The notes: generated by a model from the letters alone, not told the origin. A stretch of 8,100 nucleotides of DNA from Bacteroidales bacterium UBA1628 (GCA_002321335.1 DCMG01000070.1:1-8100); one strand, 5' to 3'. Positions 1-6,658 are shown, numbered from the stretch's first letter. A program made the numbers and translations.

Positions 1-1311
1 AGGATTGACCTGGGCGTCTTTTGAATATTCCCCCGCACGGTCATAGCACCACTCCCAGACGTTGCCGCTCATGTCGTATATTCCCAATTCATTGGCCTTG
101 CAGGTCTTGACATCCTTGGATTTTGACTTCGCGTTGTCCACGAACCACATGGCATCATAGGCGTTGGAACCGCTGAAACCATAGTGACGGGACTTCCGCC
201 CACCCCTGGCGGCATATTCCCACTCAGCCTCGGTCGGGAGACGGAACTTGCGTCCAGTCAAGGCGTTGAGCCGACTGATGAAAGTCTGGCAGTTGTACCA
301 TGAGACATTTCCGACAGGTTTCAGAGAATCTTCTAAATCGTTAAGATAAGGCACTGAACCCATCACGGCGTTCCAAAGGGCTACGGTCACCTCGGTCTCC
401 CCTATCTCGAAATCGTCAAGGGTGACGGAGTGGGCAGGCTGCTCGTTCTCAGGAACAGAGAAGGCTATCTGTGGCGCGTCATAGTCGTTGAATCCCATCG
501 AGAATGTGCCGCCAACGACCTTTATCATTTTGAATGTGACACCGCCTACAGTAAAGACCTCCGGCTTGGTGTCCGAAATGTCCACTTTCTCCCTGTCAAC
601 CACCGTACCGTTGACAGGTCCGAGAATCGCGTCAGTCAAGACATCTTCGGTGGGCTGTACAAGTCTGAAACCAACCTTGGCACGCTTCGTATGGCTTTCC
701 ACCTCCATCCTTTCCAGTACGGTACGCACAACTTTCCCGTCTTTATCAGCCGGTCCTTCAGGATTGACAGCCAACTCCATCGGCTTGAAATATTCATTGC
801 CCGTGGAGCCCTCTGCCACAGCGTCATAACTGTCAAGGCACCACTCAGCCACAGACGTGAAATCCTTCCCGCTCTGAACCCTCTGGGCATATTCCCACTG
901 AGCCTCGGTCGGAAGAATGAATATCTTGCCGGTGGCCTTGTTCAGTTTGCCGAGGAACTTGACGGCATCAACCCAAGACACCATATCAACCGGCGCGTCA
1001 GGGTTCTGCACCGAACTTGGATTATCGCCCATGACAGCAGTCCAAAGGGCCTGTGAGACTGGCTTTGCGCTGATGACAAATCCGTCGAGTGCCACCTCGT
1101 GGGGAATTCCGTTCGTGACCTTCCTGCGGTTGTCCGCGGAAAGGCCCATAGTGTAGTGTCCGGCCGGAATCTTTACCATATCAAACGTGACGTCCCCGAC
1201 GGTATATTCCATCTGATAGTCAACGCCCTGAGGCTTCTGAACCGTTGTCTTGCATGCCGTGGCAGACAATGCCGCCGCCAAAACGGCAATCATATTTAAG
1301 AATTTATTCAT
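1..1311 (-). CDS. Tandem SUMF1/FGE-sulfatase-domain lipoprotein (partial, C-terminus off the left edge)
   Basis: 437 residues are visible, with no in-frame stop before the window edge. The N-terminus is a lipoprotein signal: MNKFLNM, a hydrophobic stretch, then ATAC with the lipidated Cys at residue 20. The residues after Cys (KTTVQK) lack an acidic surface-export signal, so periplasmic anchoring is more likely. Two SUMF1 (formylglycine-generating-enzyme fold) modules follow. Module 1 (about 41-218) starts VTFDMVKIPAGHYTMG, has LPTEAQWEYAQ at 133-143 and ends with GFRL at 214-217. Module 2 (from about 257) has VTFKMIKVVGGTFSMG, RLPTEAEWEYAARGG from 357, and DMSGNVWEWCYD ending at 424. Its C-terminal third is missing. 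Such modules in Bacteroidota lipoproteins are usually non-catalytic or of unknown role. The catalytic cysteine region of module 2 is outside the window, so enzyme activity cannot be judged. A promoter lies in the 66-bp gap upstream. Confidence 0.9.
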   Translation of the reverse strand, partial: MNKFLNMIAVLAAALSATACKTTVQKPQGVDYQMEYTVGDVTFDMVKIPAGHYTMGLSADNRRKVTNGIPHEVALDGFVISAKPVSQALWTAVMGDNPSSVQNPDAPVDMVSWVDAVKFLGKLNKATGKIFILPTEAQWEYAQRVQSGKDFTSVAEWCLDSYDAVAEGSTGNEYFKPMELAVNPEGPADKDGKVVRTVLERMEVESHTKRAKVGFRLVQPTEDVLTDAILGPVNGTVVDREKVDISDTKPEVFTVGGVTFKMIKVVGGTFSMGFNDYDAPQIAFSVPENEQPAHSVTLDDFEIGETEVTVALWNAVMGSVPYLNDLEDSLKPVGNVSWYNCQTFISRLNALTGRKFRLPTEAEWEYAARGGRKSRHYGFSGSNAYDAMWFVDNAKSKSKDVKTCKANELGIYDMSGNVWEWCYDRAGEYSKDAQVNP

Positions 1312-1341
1312 TTTCTGCAATATTCTTAAAAATCACAATCT

Positions 1342-1373
1342 CAAATGTAATCAAAAACTTTCAATTTGAAAAC
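1342..1373 (-). promoter_or_regulatory. Putative promoter of the SUMF1-domain lipoprotein
   Basis: On the minus strand the -7 element TACATTTG (1342-1349) matches TAnnTTTG. About 18 bases further upstream is a GTTTTC stretch (1368-1373) that could serve as a weak -33 element. It would give a short AT-rich leader of roughly 25 nt before the ATG at 1311. It sits in the gap after the LRR gene, so the lipoprotein can be expressed separately from the two genes upstream. Confidence 0.55.
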
Positions 1374-1377
1374 ACCG

Positions 1378-2073
1378 TCAACGAATGTTGCGGATTTTCC
1401 TGCGAAGGTTCTCCGGAAGGAGTCCGGCCAGATGTTCCCTGGCGCTCTGAGGCACGAATATTCTTTTCAAGGAAGCACCGTAAAACGCATCGTCTCCGAT
1501 GAACTCAAGGCCGGCAGGGAGGGCGATCTCCTCCAACGATTCGCAGGCTAGAAACGCACCCGCGCCGATAGCCTTCAGTCCTTTGTTGAACTTCACCTTG
1601 TCCAGCGAGAAGCATTCCTCGAACGCCCCGTCCCCGATGGCGACCAACCCGGCCGGGCAACTTACCGACCTAAGTTCCCAACAGCCGAAGAAAGCGCCGT
1701 CTCCTATGAATATCAAGTCTTTAGGCAAACGTATGCTTTTCAGCCAGCCGCACTCGCGAAAAGCCTCGCGGCCGATGTGCGTGACACTTTGAGGCAGGAA
1801 TATCTTGTCCAGGAACGAGGCTCTTTCCTCTTCGGGAATATCCTCGCCGATCTTCCTGTCCTCGGCCATATATGGCTGAAAGGCGAAGGCACCGTCGCAG
1901 ATGATTTCAGTGCCATCCTTGACGTGCACCTCACTTGGATAATTCTCCGCATCCAGAAGTTTTGTTCCGTCGGATGAGTAATTGCAACAATTGTCATTGT
2001 CCCAGACATCACATCCGCGGTCCTTTTCAGAGGCCGACGTGTCAAGTCTGAGAGCCTGTAGCCAGTCTTGCAT
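1378..2073 (-). CDS. BspA-type leucine-rich-repeat (LRR_5) protein
   Basis: This 231-aa protein is made mostly of LRR_5 repeats of the form IG-x-x-AF-x-x-C-x-x-L-x-x-I-x-LP-x-x-L. The G-x-x-AF core recurs at residues 101, 124, 147, 170 and 193, an exact 23-residue period, with a more divergent CDGAF unit at 59-63. Residues 1-50 are acidic and contain Cys21, Cys29 and Cys30. The C-terminus is basic (ENLRRKIRNIR). LRR_5 domains bind other proteins, and the founding BspA protein is a surface adhesin. This one has no signal peptide or membrane segment, and an in-frame TAA lies five codons before the ATG, so the start is secure and the protein looks cytoplasmic. It begins 17 bases after the stop of the 157-aa gene and is probably co-transcribed with it. 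The partner protein is unknown. Confidence 0.9.
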   Translation of the reverse strand: MQDWLQALRLDTSASEKDRGCDVWDNDNCCNYSSDGTKLLDAENYPSEVHVKDGTEIICDGAFAFQPYMAEDRKIGEDIPEEERASFLDKIFLPQSVTHIGREAFRECGWLKSIRLPKDLIFIGDGAFFGCWELRSVSCPAGLVAIGDGAFEECFSLDKVKFNKGLKAIGAGAFLACESLEEIALPAGLEFIGDDAFYGASLKRIFVPQSAREHLAGLLPENLRRKIRNIR

Positions 2074-2090
2074 ATCAGGAAAATATTATG

Positions 2091-2564
2091 TCAGAAAGAC
2101 TTCAAAAAGTCGAGATCTTTTTTGAGCATTATCTTTGGCTCCATCAAAGCGACCTTCTGGAACAGTTTGAACTGGTTGGCCTTGGAAAGATAGACCTTGT
2201 CCTCGTGCTTTCCCTTGCGCCACCATTTGTAGAAACCGACAGGGTCATTCTCGAAAGGAATCCTGGCCAGAATCTCTGATGTGTAGCCCGGGAAGTCGAT
2301 TGTCAGACCAAGCCCCATGAACTGCTTGTAGTACTGCTGGTCAGCCCTGCGGAGCTTGCTCATCAAAGGGTTGTAAACCTCGAATACATCGACCTGCATC
2401 GTCTTCTCACGGACAATCATCCTGTGAATCCTGACAGGGTCGTAGTTCAGCCACGACCCGACCCTCAATGTCTTTGGCCCCTCATCAGTGTCAAGGGTCA
2501 ATTCATCCATTGAATAATAAACCTTCTCGGGGTCGAGAGGATAGACAGGATCGGTCTCCGCCAT
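2091..2564 (-). CDS. Hypothetical protein, 157 aa, first gene of an operon with the LRR protein
   Basis: I do not recognise this family. The protein is soluble-looking, with no signal peptide, transmembrane segment or lipobox. It is rich in charged and aromatic residues. The N-terminal 30 residues are acidic (MAETDPVYPLDPEKVYY, then ELTLDTDEG). The C-terminal half is basic and contains FYKWWRKGKHEDKVYLSK (about 111-128) and ends MLKKDLDFLKSF. I see no catalytic motif. A good promoter precedes it, and the LRR gene follows after 17 bases, so the two products may act together. It is real by length, by the promoter at the right distance and by tight packing with its neighbours. Function is open. 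Confidence 0.8.
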   Translation of the reverse strand: MAETDPVYPLDPEKVYYSMDELTLDTDEGPKTLRVGSWLNYDPVRIHRMIVREKTMQVDVFEVYNPLMSKLRRADQQYYKQFMGLGLTIDFPGYTSEILARIPFENDPVGFYKWWRKGKHEDKVYLSKANQFKLFQKVALMEPKIMLKKDLDFLKSF

Positions 2565-2591
2565 AGCAAACTATTTTAATGATGTAACAAG

Positions 2592-2622
2592 CAAAGATAG
2601 ACAAAAAAGTCTAGAAATGAAA
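2592..2622 (-). promoter_or_regulatory. Promoter of the hypothetical/LRR gene pair
   Basis: On the minus strand TATCTTTG (2592-2599) matches TAnnTTTG exactly. It is preceded by a 19-base spacer and TTTC (2619-2622), one base from the -33 consensus TTTG. The expected start is about 20 nt before the ATG at 2564. The -33 part overlaps the last codons of the YitT-family gene. A dyad, TAGAC-N6-GTCTA (2598-2613), occupies the spacer and touches the -7 box. Confidence 0.65.
2598..2613. repeat. Perfect 5-bp dyad in a promoter spacer
   Basis: TAGAC (2598-2602) and GTCTA (2609-2613) are perfect inverted repeats separated by six A residues. The dyad lies between the -33 and -7 elements of the hypothetical/LRR promoter and overlaps the stop codon of the YitT-family gene. 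It could be a small operator. As RNA it would form only a weak hairpin; read in the minus direction the six T's are its loop, so it is not a classical terminator. Confidence 0.35.
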
Positions 2623-3543
2623 TTTCTTGTGCTTCAGCCACAGGCCATAGACCTCGCTGACGTTGCCGGCAGTGACGAAAGACTTGATGCCCTCACGTTT
2701 GAGATATTCCATAAGATTGGAGAATTCTTCCTGAGTGAGAAGTGACTGAACCTCATAGCCTTTCTCGCCTGTGTAGCCACCTATCACCTCATAGAGGCTG
2801 CATCCCCTGCCAAGCTGGTCGATGATGAAGCGGCGTATCTTGTCATAGTCATGCGAGACGATGCAGACCCTTTTGCGCTTGTTCAGGCTGGCAGTGAAAT
2901 AATCCACAACCAAGCCGTTGATCCATGTGCCTATAAGCCCGATGATCACCATCTTGAATGGATTGATGGCGAAAGCCGTGCAGCAGATGACGGCCCCTGC
3001 CACGGAAACAGAGGCACCTATGTCGAAATGGAAATATTTGTTGACTATCTTCGCAAGAATGTCAAGTCCTCCTGTGGAAGCGTTGATGTTGAACAATATC
3101 GCCTGAGAGACACTGAGAAGCAGGACGAAACAGCAGAGGTCGAACCAAATGTCGCCCATCACCGATGTCGTGCCCGGCTCTATAAGGTTTTGGTAAGGCA
3201 TCACCCATGCCCAGAAATCCATCAACGGGCCGAGAATCATCGCGGTGTAGACAGTTTTGGCGCCGAACTCCTCTCCGATGAGAAACCAGGCCAGAACCAG
3301 AAGTATCGCATTGATGATCACCACAAAGAGCGAAACTTTGATCTGAACTCCGAAAAAGGCCTCGCATATTCCCGAAAGGACTATGGAAAGACCGGATATG
3401 GTTCCGATGATCAGTTTGCTAGGCACAAGGAAATAATAGACGGCAGCGGCGGCGACCAACATGCCAAGGGTCATGATCACGACATCCTTCCAGAATTTGC
3501 CGGTCGCGACCAATCCGGCGATCTTTTGAATCTTTTCGTTCAT
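2611..3543 (-). CDS. YitT family membrane protein with C-terminal DUF2179 domain
   Basis: This 310-aa protein has about six to seven hydrophobic segments in residues 19-217 (roughly 19-40, 46-64, 70-90, 97-116, 132-154, 176-193 and 197-217). They are followed by a soluble domain from about 225 to the end. Family hallmarks include FLVPSKLIIGTISGLS (38-53), NINASTGGLDILAKI (152-166) and the DUF2179 pattern GGYTGEKGYEVQSLLT (255-270) ending FVTAGNVSEVYG. The YitT/DUF161-DUF2179 family is widespread in inner membranes, but its transported substrate is not firmly established. DUF2179 is thought to be a cytosolic regulatory or ligand-binding domain. The reading frame is open to 3723, but the ATG at 3543 gives MNEKIQK. 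The longer start would lie upstream of the TAACTTTG promoter and inside the divergent gene, so I use 3543. Confidence 0.93.
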   Translation of the reverse strand: MNEKIQKIAGLVATGKFWKDVVIMTLGMLVAAAAVYYFLVPSKLIIGTISGLSIVLSGICEAFFGVQIKVSLFVVIINAILLVLAWFLIGEEFGAKTVYTAMILGPLMDFWAWVMPYQNLIEPGTTSVMGDIWFDLCCFVLLLSVSQAILFNINASTGGLDILAKIVNKYFHFDIGASVSVAGAVICCTAFAINPFKMVIIGLIGTWINGLVVDYFTASLNKRKRVCIVSHDYDKIRRFIIDQLGRGCSLYEVIGGYTGEKGYEVQSLLTQEEFSNLMEYLKREGIKSFVTAGNVSEVYGLWLKHKKFHF

Positions 3544-3570
3544 TTTTAGAGTCAAACCAAAAACAGGCCG

Positions 3571-3578
3571 CAAAGTTA
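3571..3578 (-). promoter_or_regulatory. Putative -7 element for the YitT-family gene
   Basis: On the minus strand TAACTTTG matches TAnnTTTG and lies 27 bases before the ATG at 3543, giving a leader of about 20 nt. No good TTTG is seen at the -33 distance. That position falls on the -7 box of the divergent promoter. Confidence 0.55.
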
Positions 3579-3590
3579 GGATTATTTTCC

Positions 3591-3598
3591 TATATTTG
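3591..3598 (+). promoter_or_regulatory. Putative -7 element for the 446-aa lipoprotein gene
   Basis: TATATTTG matches TAnnTTTG exactly and lies 32 bases before the ATG at 3631. The implied transcription start near 3604-3605 leaves a leader of about 26 nt. The expected -33 position (about 3568-3571) overlaps the divergent minus-strand -7 box, and no TTTG is present there. Confidence 0.55.
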
Positions 3599-3630
3599 GC
3601 TTCTTGTTGCAGACTAATAACCATATTTTT

Positions 3631-4971
3631 ATGAATAAACTGATAAAAAAATCCTGTATTCTTCTGGCCACCTGCGCCATGTTGGCTTCTTGCGGCTCCT
3701 CCAGTGGCAAATCTTCCGGTCAAGAAGACTATCCCTCCATTGCATGGAGCGATGAAGATATTGCAGCCGTAGCCTTTCTGGGCACCTACCAGAAAGAGGA
3801 TGCCCTAAGAAGTTCCCGAGTGTTCGACAGATTTTCCCAATCTTACGGACTTGCGGATATTCCGTCTGTGAAGACAAACGGAGATGAATGGTATCTCGTC
3901 ATCCCACGTCACACAGATGCGGAAGTCAAGGTCAGTGCCGCCGAAATCGGAGAAGACGGCAGTTTGAAGGAGAGTTCGCGGCTCTGCGATAGGAGCGGAA
4001 AGCCGTTCCTGCTCAAATGCAATGTCTCCGACATGCACGGCAACACCATCATCCACATCACGGACAAGGATGGCAGGACCTTGGACTACACCCCTTCCCT
4101 AAGCCTTGAGAATGGTTCACTGGCACTGGCTGACAATGTGTTGGACATCACCGGAAAGTTGAAGCCGGTCAAGCCTCAGCCCAAAGCCCACTACAATCTG
4201 CATGAGTTTATGGTTCAGGAAGCCGGCTTCCCTGAAATCAATGCCTTCATACATGACGGGAAGGCTTTTGTCTGTCTGTCTCAAAGCGTTGATGAATGTC
4301 CTGCCGGTGAATATGAGATCGAGGGACTCTCCGGGAAATGCCACGGTCTGTTCATCAGCGACATCGGTCAGGACATCAACCCTGTTGTCTGTCTGGCGAT
4401 GGAGAACGGAGGGCTGGAGATTCTAAGTGTTTTCAACTCCACACGGAACGGTGACTTCCGAAGCAGCGGTCTTCTTGACGGATTCAAGGATATCGAGGCA
4501 TTCAAGGACAGCACTGTGACAGACATATATGATGGTGAAATAGCAGGGGCATACGTCACAATCTTCGCCTTTGACAAAGACGGAAAAGGCAAGGAGATAG
4601 AACTCAACACGACAGCGACCACAGAAATCTCGTTCCTTTCCACAGTAGAGGGCGAAAGAATCACCGAACACAAGCTGTTCCTGTCGCCGGACTGGAAGAT
4701 CAGATACTCAACCGGCTGGTTTGGAGGAGACCCTATCGAGGAGTGCCTAGGACGAATCCGCCCGCTAAAAATCGACTATGACAACAATATATTTGAATAT
4801 TCCTACGAAATCTCAGAGCGTCTTGTCTATGGTCAGGACGACGTGGCGAATGTGGAAAAGACAAACATGAAAGGTTCATTCAGAATGTACGAAGACAACA
4901 ACGGTTTCGTCGTGACCCGCCTGTCCGGCCCTCTGACATTCGGATCCAATGACGAGGACGGGGTGTTCTAA
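3631..4971 (+). CDS. Predicted lipoprotein of unknown function, 446 aa
   Basis: The N-terminus is a textbook lipoprotein signal: MNKLIKKS, a hydrophobic core (CILLATCAM), and lipobox LASC with the lipidated Cys at residue 21. A flexible Ser/Gly linker follows (GSSSGKSSGQED). The remaining 410 or so residues are acidic, with no transmembrane segment and no catalytic motif I recognise. The middle alternates short beta-like stretches and turns, consistent with a beta-rich extracytoplasmic domain. The C-terminus ends SGPLTFGSNDEDGVF. An in-frame TTG at 3604 would add nine residues before the signal. It coincides with the predicted transcription start, so the ATG at 3631 is preferred. The gene is monocistronic, divergent from the YitT gene and convergent with the esterase, whose stop is 17 bases away. 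I cannot assign a family. Confidence 0.87.
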   Translation: MNKLIKKSCILLATCAMLASCGSSSGKSSGQEDYPSIAWSDEDIAAVAFLGTYQKEDALRSSRVFDRFSQSYGLADIPSVKTNGDEWYLVIPRHTDAEVKVSAAEIGEDGSLKESSRLCDRSGKPFLLKCNVSDMHGNTIIHITDKDGRTLDYTPSLSLENGSLALADNVLDITGKLKPVKPQPKAHYNLHEFMVQEAGFPEINAFIHDGKAFVCLSQSVDECPAGEYEIEGLSGKCHGLFISDIGQDINPVVCLAMENGGLEILSVFNSTRNGDFRSSGLLDGFKDIEAFKDSTVTDIYDGEIAGAYVTIFAFDKDGKGKEIELNTTATTEISFLSTVEGERITEHKLFLSPDWKIRYSTGWFGGDPIEECLGRIRPLKIDYDNNIFEYSYEISERLVYGQDDVANVEKTNMKGSFRMYEDNNGFVVTRLSGPLTFGSNDEDGVF

Positions 4972-5005
4972 AGCCTTTATTATTTTGATCACCAACTATC
5001 CGTCC
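4956..5005. terminator. Possible weak bidirectional stem at a convergent gene junction
   Basis: GGACGG (4956-4961) pairs with CCGTCC (5000-5005), and GGTG (4962-4965) with CACC (4990-4993). This leaves a 6-base bulge and an AT-rich loop that holds both stop codons. It spans the 17-bp gap between the converging lipoprotein and esterase genes. No run of T follows on either side, so it is at best a weak terminator. Confidence 0.25.
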
Positions 5006-6446
5006 TGAACGGAACGACAGGCAAGCCACGCCTTCCGGTGAGGTTTCCGATCTGGAAGTCCCGGAAGCAGTAACGAACCGCCACCGGAGCCGGAACCTTA
5101 TCGCTCTTAACGACCAGATTCTTCCATCCGGCCCCTTTGCGGACCTCGGCGGGATAGAACACCCGGTCCTCTCCGGCCACCTCGAATCCGACAATCTCCC
5201 TCCAAGGGCTGAACCCGTTCTCGTCATTGAAGAACGAAATCTCGATTTCATTCCCTCGAATTTCGTAATCCTTGAAACGTGGCCCCTCAAATGGGAAGTA
5301 GCCCATTCCATACGTCTGATTCAGAGCTAGATAAGACAGCCGCTGCCCGACCTCTTTCTTCCTGCAAGGATGGATCTGATCATATTCATAAGGATAGACT
5401 AGATCGTTGGTCGTGATGATTCCGCTGTTAGGGATCAGATCCACAGCCTTGCGCTGCGCCTCACGTATTCTCGCACCAGAAGTGCCGTCACCACCATAGA
5501 CGTACGGAGCCAGCTCAACCTCATAGAACGGAAGATCACCCTGTCCCCAGAGATCTCTCCAGACTTTCACCATGGTGGCAAGCCTTTGGGCATAATATTG
5601 CGGGAATCCGGCGTTTGTCTCCCCCTGATACCAAAGGAATCCCTTCAGGGTGTAATTGCGGATTGGGTACAGCATCCCGTTGTACATGATGATAGGACTA
5701 TGATAGTGATACCAGCCGTCAGGCTCCCTCTTGGAAGCGTACTGCCCTGAAGGCAATGTGTTCTCAGGGTAGGAATATACCACTTCCTTAGGCAGCCAGC
5801 TTTCCACAGCCGAACCGCCCCAATTGCAGGAAACCAATCCCACCGGGACATCCAAGACAGCGTTAAGCATCTTCGCGAAATGCCAGCCCACGGCGGTGAA
5901 CCAGCCGGCGGTCTCCGGCGAGCTGACCTGCCATGTCCCTTCCACAGTCTCCTGCGGGGTCTCGGAGCCTGTCTTAGGAATCTTCACAAGGCGGATCTTG
6001 TCCCGGTACTGGCCCGACAAGGCGACCTCTTCTAGAGCCCCTTCCACAGGACACGAGCCGAAGCCGTCCAACGGCATCTCCATGTTGGACTGTCCTCCGC
6101 AAAGCCAAACCTCACCAACAAGAATGTCCGAGAGAGTCACTGAGCCATCCTTGTCCGAAATTGTTATCGAATATGGGGTATAGCCCGCCGCCGGTGTCTT
6201 GACGGAAAGTTTCCAGTTACCTTCCCCATCGCTTTTAACTGAATATTCCTCATCGCCCCAAGTGGTTTTGACGGACACCTTGGAGGAAGGAGCGGCCTTG
6301 CCCCAAAGGTTGGCGTCAGACTTCTGCTGGAGAACCAGATGGTCGCTGAGGATCTGAGGAAGCTGGACTTTGGCCTCTGATGTGGCGGTACCGACCATTC
6401 CGGCCAACAAGACCGCCATGATTGTTCTTGGGAATCTGTGGTTCAT
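4989..6446 (-). CDS. Secreted sialate O-acetylesterase-type SGNH esterase
   Basis: This 485-aa enzyme should remove O-acetyl groups from sialic acids or other acetylated glycans in the periplasm or outside the cell. A signal peptide is likely at 1-25 (MNHRFPRTIMAVLLAGMVGT, cut after SEA). A beta-sandwich (about 26-108, including LSDHLVLQQKSDANLWGKA) precedes the catalytic SASA/DUF303 domain. In that domain, GGQSNME carries the nucleophile Ser120. NWGGSAVESWLP (208-219) and WYQGETNA (272-279) are conserved blocks, and DQIHP holds the acid/base pair Asp356 and His359. A C-terminal beta domain ends VRYCFRDFQIGNLTGRRGLPVVPFRTD, typical of the family. Length and motifs are complete. An upstream in-frame ATG at 6524 lies inside the promoter -7 box, so 6446 is the start. 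No sialidase or sialic-acid transport gene is in the window. Related enzymes act on acetylated plant glycans, so the exact substrate is open. Confidence 0.93.
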   Translation of the reverse strand: MNHRFPRTIMAVLLAGMVGTATSEAKVQLPQILSDHLVLQQKSDANLWGKAAPSSKVSVKTTWGDEEYSVKSDGEGNWKLSVKTPAAGYTPYSITISDKDGSVTLSDILVGEVWLCGGQSNMEMPLDGFGSCPVEGALEEVALSGQYRDKIRLVKIPKTGSETPQETVEGTWQVSSPETAGWFTAVGWHFAKMLNAVLDVPVGLVSCNWGGSAVESWLPKEVVYSYPENTLPSGQYASKREPDGWYHYHSPIIMYNGMLYPIRNYTLKGFLWYQGETNAGFPQYYAQRLATMVKVWRDLWGQGDLPFYEVELAPYVYGGDGTSGARIREAQRKAVDLIPNSGIITTNDLVYPYEYDQIHPCRKKEVGQRLSYLALNQTYGMGYFPFEGPRFKDYEIRGNEIEISFFNDENGFSPWREIVGFEVAGEDRVFYPAEVRKGAGWKNLVVKSDKVPAPVAVRYCFRDFQIGNLTGRRGLPVVPFRTDSW

Positions 6447-6521
6447 ATTCTGATTATTATATTTTACCTGTTTTGTGGTTGTCACGGAGACCTCGTAAGC
6501 GGTGGCCTTCTGACGCATGCA

Positions 6522-6552
6522 CAAAGATATTAATAATGTCAGAACTTCCGAA
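6522..6552 (-). promoter_or_regulatory. Promoter of the esterase gene
   Basis: On the minus strand TATCTTTG (6522-6529) is an exact TAnnTTTG match. It follows a 19-base spacer and TTCG (6549-6552), one base from TTTG. The implied leader is about 70 nt before the ATG at 6446. The -33 element lies inside a 17-bp palindrome (6541-6557), which suggests repressor or activator control. Confidence 0.6.
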
Positions 6553-6557
6553 GTTCT
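6541..6557. repeat. 17-bp perfect palindrome over the esterase -33 element (operator candidate)
   Basis: AGAACTTC (6541-6548), a single central base, and GAAGTTCT (6550-6557) form a perfect dyad with 8-bp arms. It covers the -33 element of the esterase promoter, a usual place for a dimeric regulator. It has no T-run and a one-base centre, so it is better read as a DNA-binding site than as a terminator hairpin. Confidence 0.5.
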
Positions 6558-6563
6558 CCGTCT

Positions 6564-6579
6564 CAGATTGAGAAATCTG
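6564..6579. repeat. Second dyad, CAGATT-N4-AATCTG
   Basis: CAGATT (6564-6569) and AATCTG (6574-6579) are perfect inverted repeats around GAGA. The dyad lies between the two divergent promoters and covers the -33 position expected for the plus-strand promoter at 6593-6600. Its sequence differs from the 6541-6557 palindrome, so the same protein need not bind both. Confidence 0.35.
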
Positions 6580-6592
6580 CATCAATATTGGT

Positions 6593-6600
6593 TATATTTG
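6593..6600 (+). promoter_or_regulatory. Plus-strand -7 element in front of the hairpin-rich intergenic region
   Basis: TATATTTG is an exact TAnnTTTG match facing away from the esterase gene, into a stretch that has no sizeable protein gene on this strand. A TTG at 6568-6570 lies 22 bases upstream, slightly long for a -33 element. The expected start is near 6606. A 15-codon frame (6609-6656, MRIDFCWKKSCAIGT) begins only a few bases later and could be chance. Confidence 0.45.
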
Positions 6601-6633
6601 TATTACTTATGAGGATAGATTTCTGTTGGAAGA

Positions 6634-6658
6634 AGTCATGTGCCATAGGCACATGACT
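6634..6658. repeat. Perfect 11-bp hairpin with a 3-base loop
   Basis: AGTCATGTGCC (6634-6644), loop ATA, GGCACATGACT (6648-6658). It is a very stable stem with no mismatches and is the first element of the candidate RNA. No T-run follows, so it is not a simple terminator. Confidence 0.7.

Noticed and set aside
430..1056. Plus-strand 208-codon open frame
   Set aside because: It lies antisense to the SUMF1 lipoprotein, whose frame shows clear family motifs throughout; the plus-strand translation shows none.
2851..3549. Plus-strand 232-codon open frame
   Set aside because: It is antisense to the YitT-family gene, and its translation is His/Asp/Arg-rich, low-hydrophobicity shadow sequence.
3544..3723. 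Sixty-residue N-terminal extension of the YitT protein
   Set aside because: It would start upstream of the TAACTTTG promoter and inside the divergent lipoprotein gene. The extension has no membrane or family features.
6447..6524. Upstream in-frame ATG for the esterase
   Set aside because: The ATG falls within the -7 box, before any transcript would start, and would place 26 polar residues in front of a good signal peptide.
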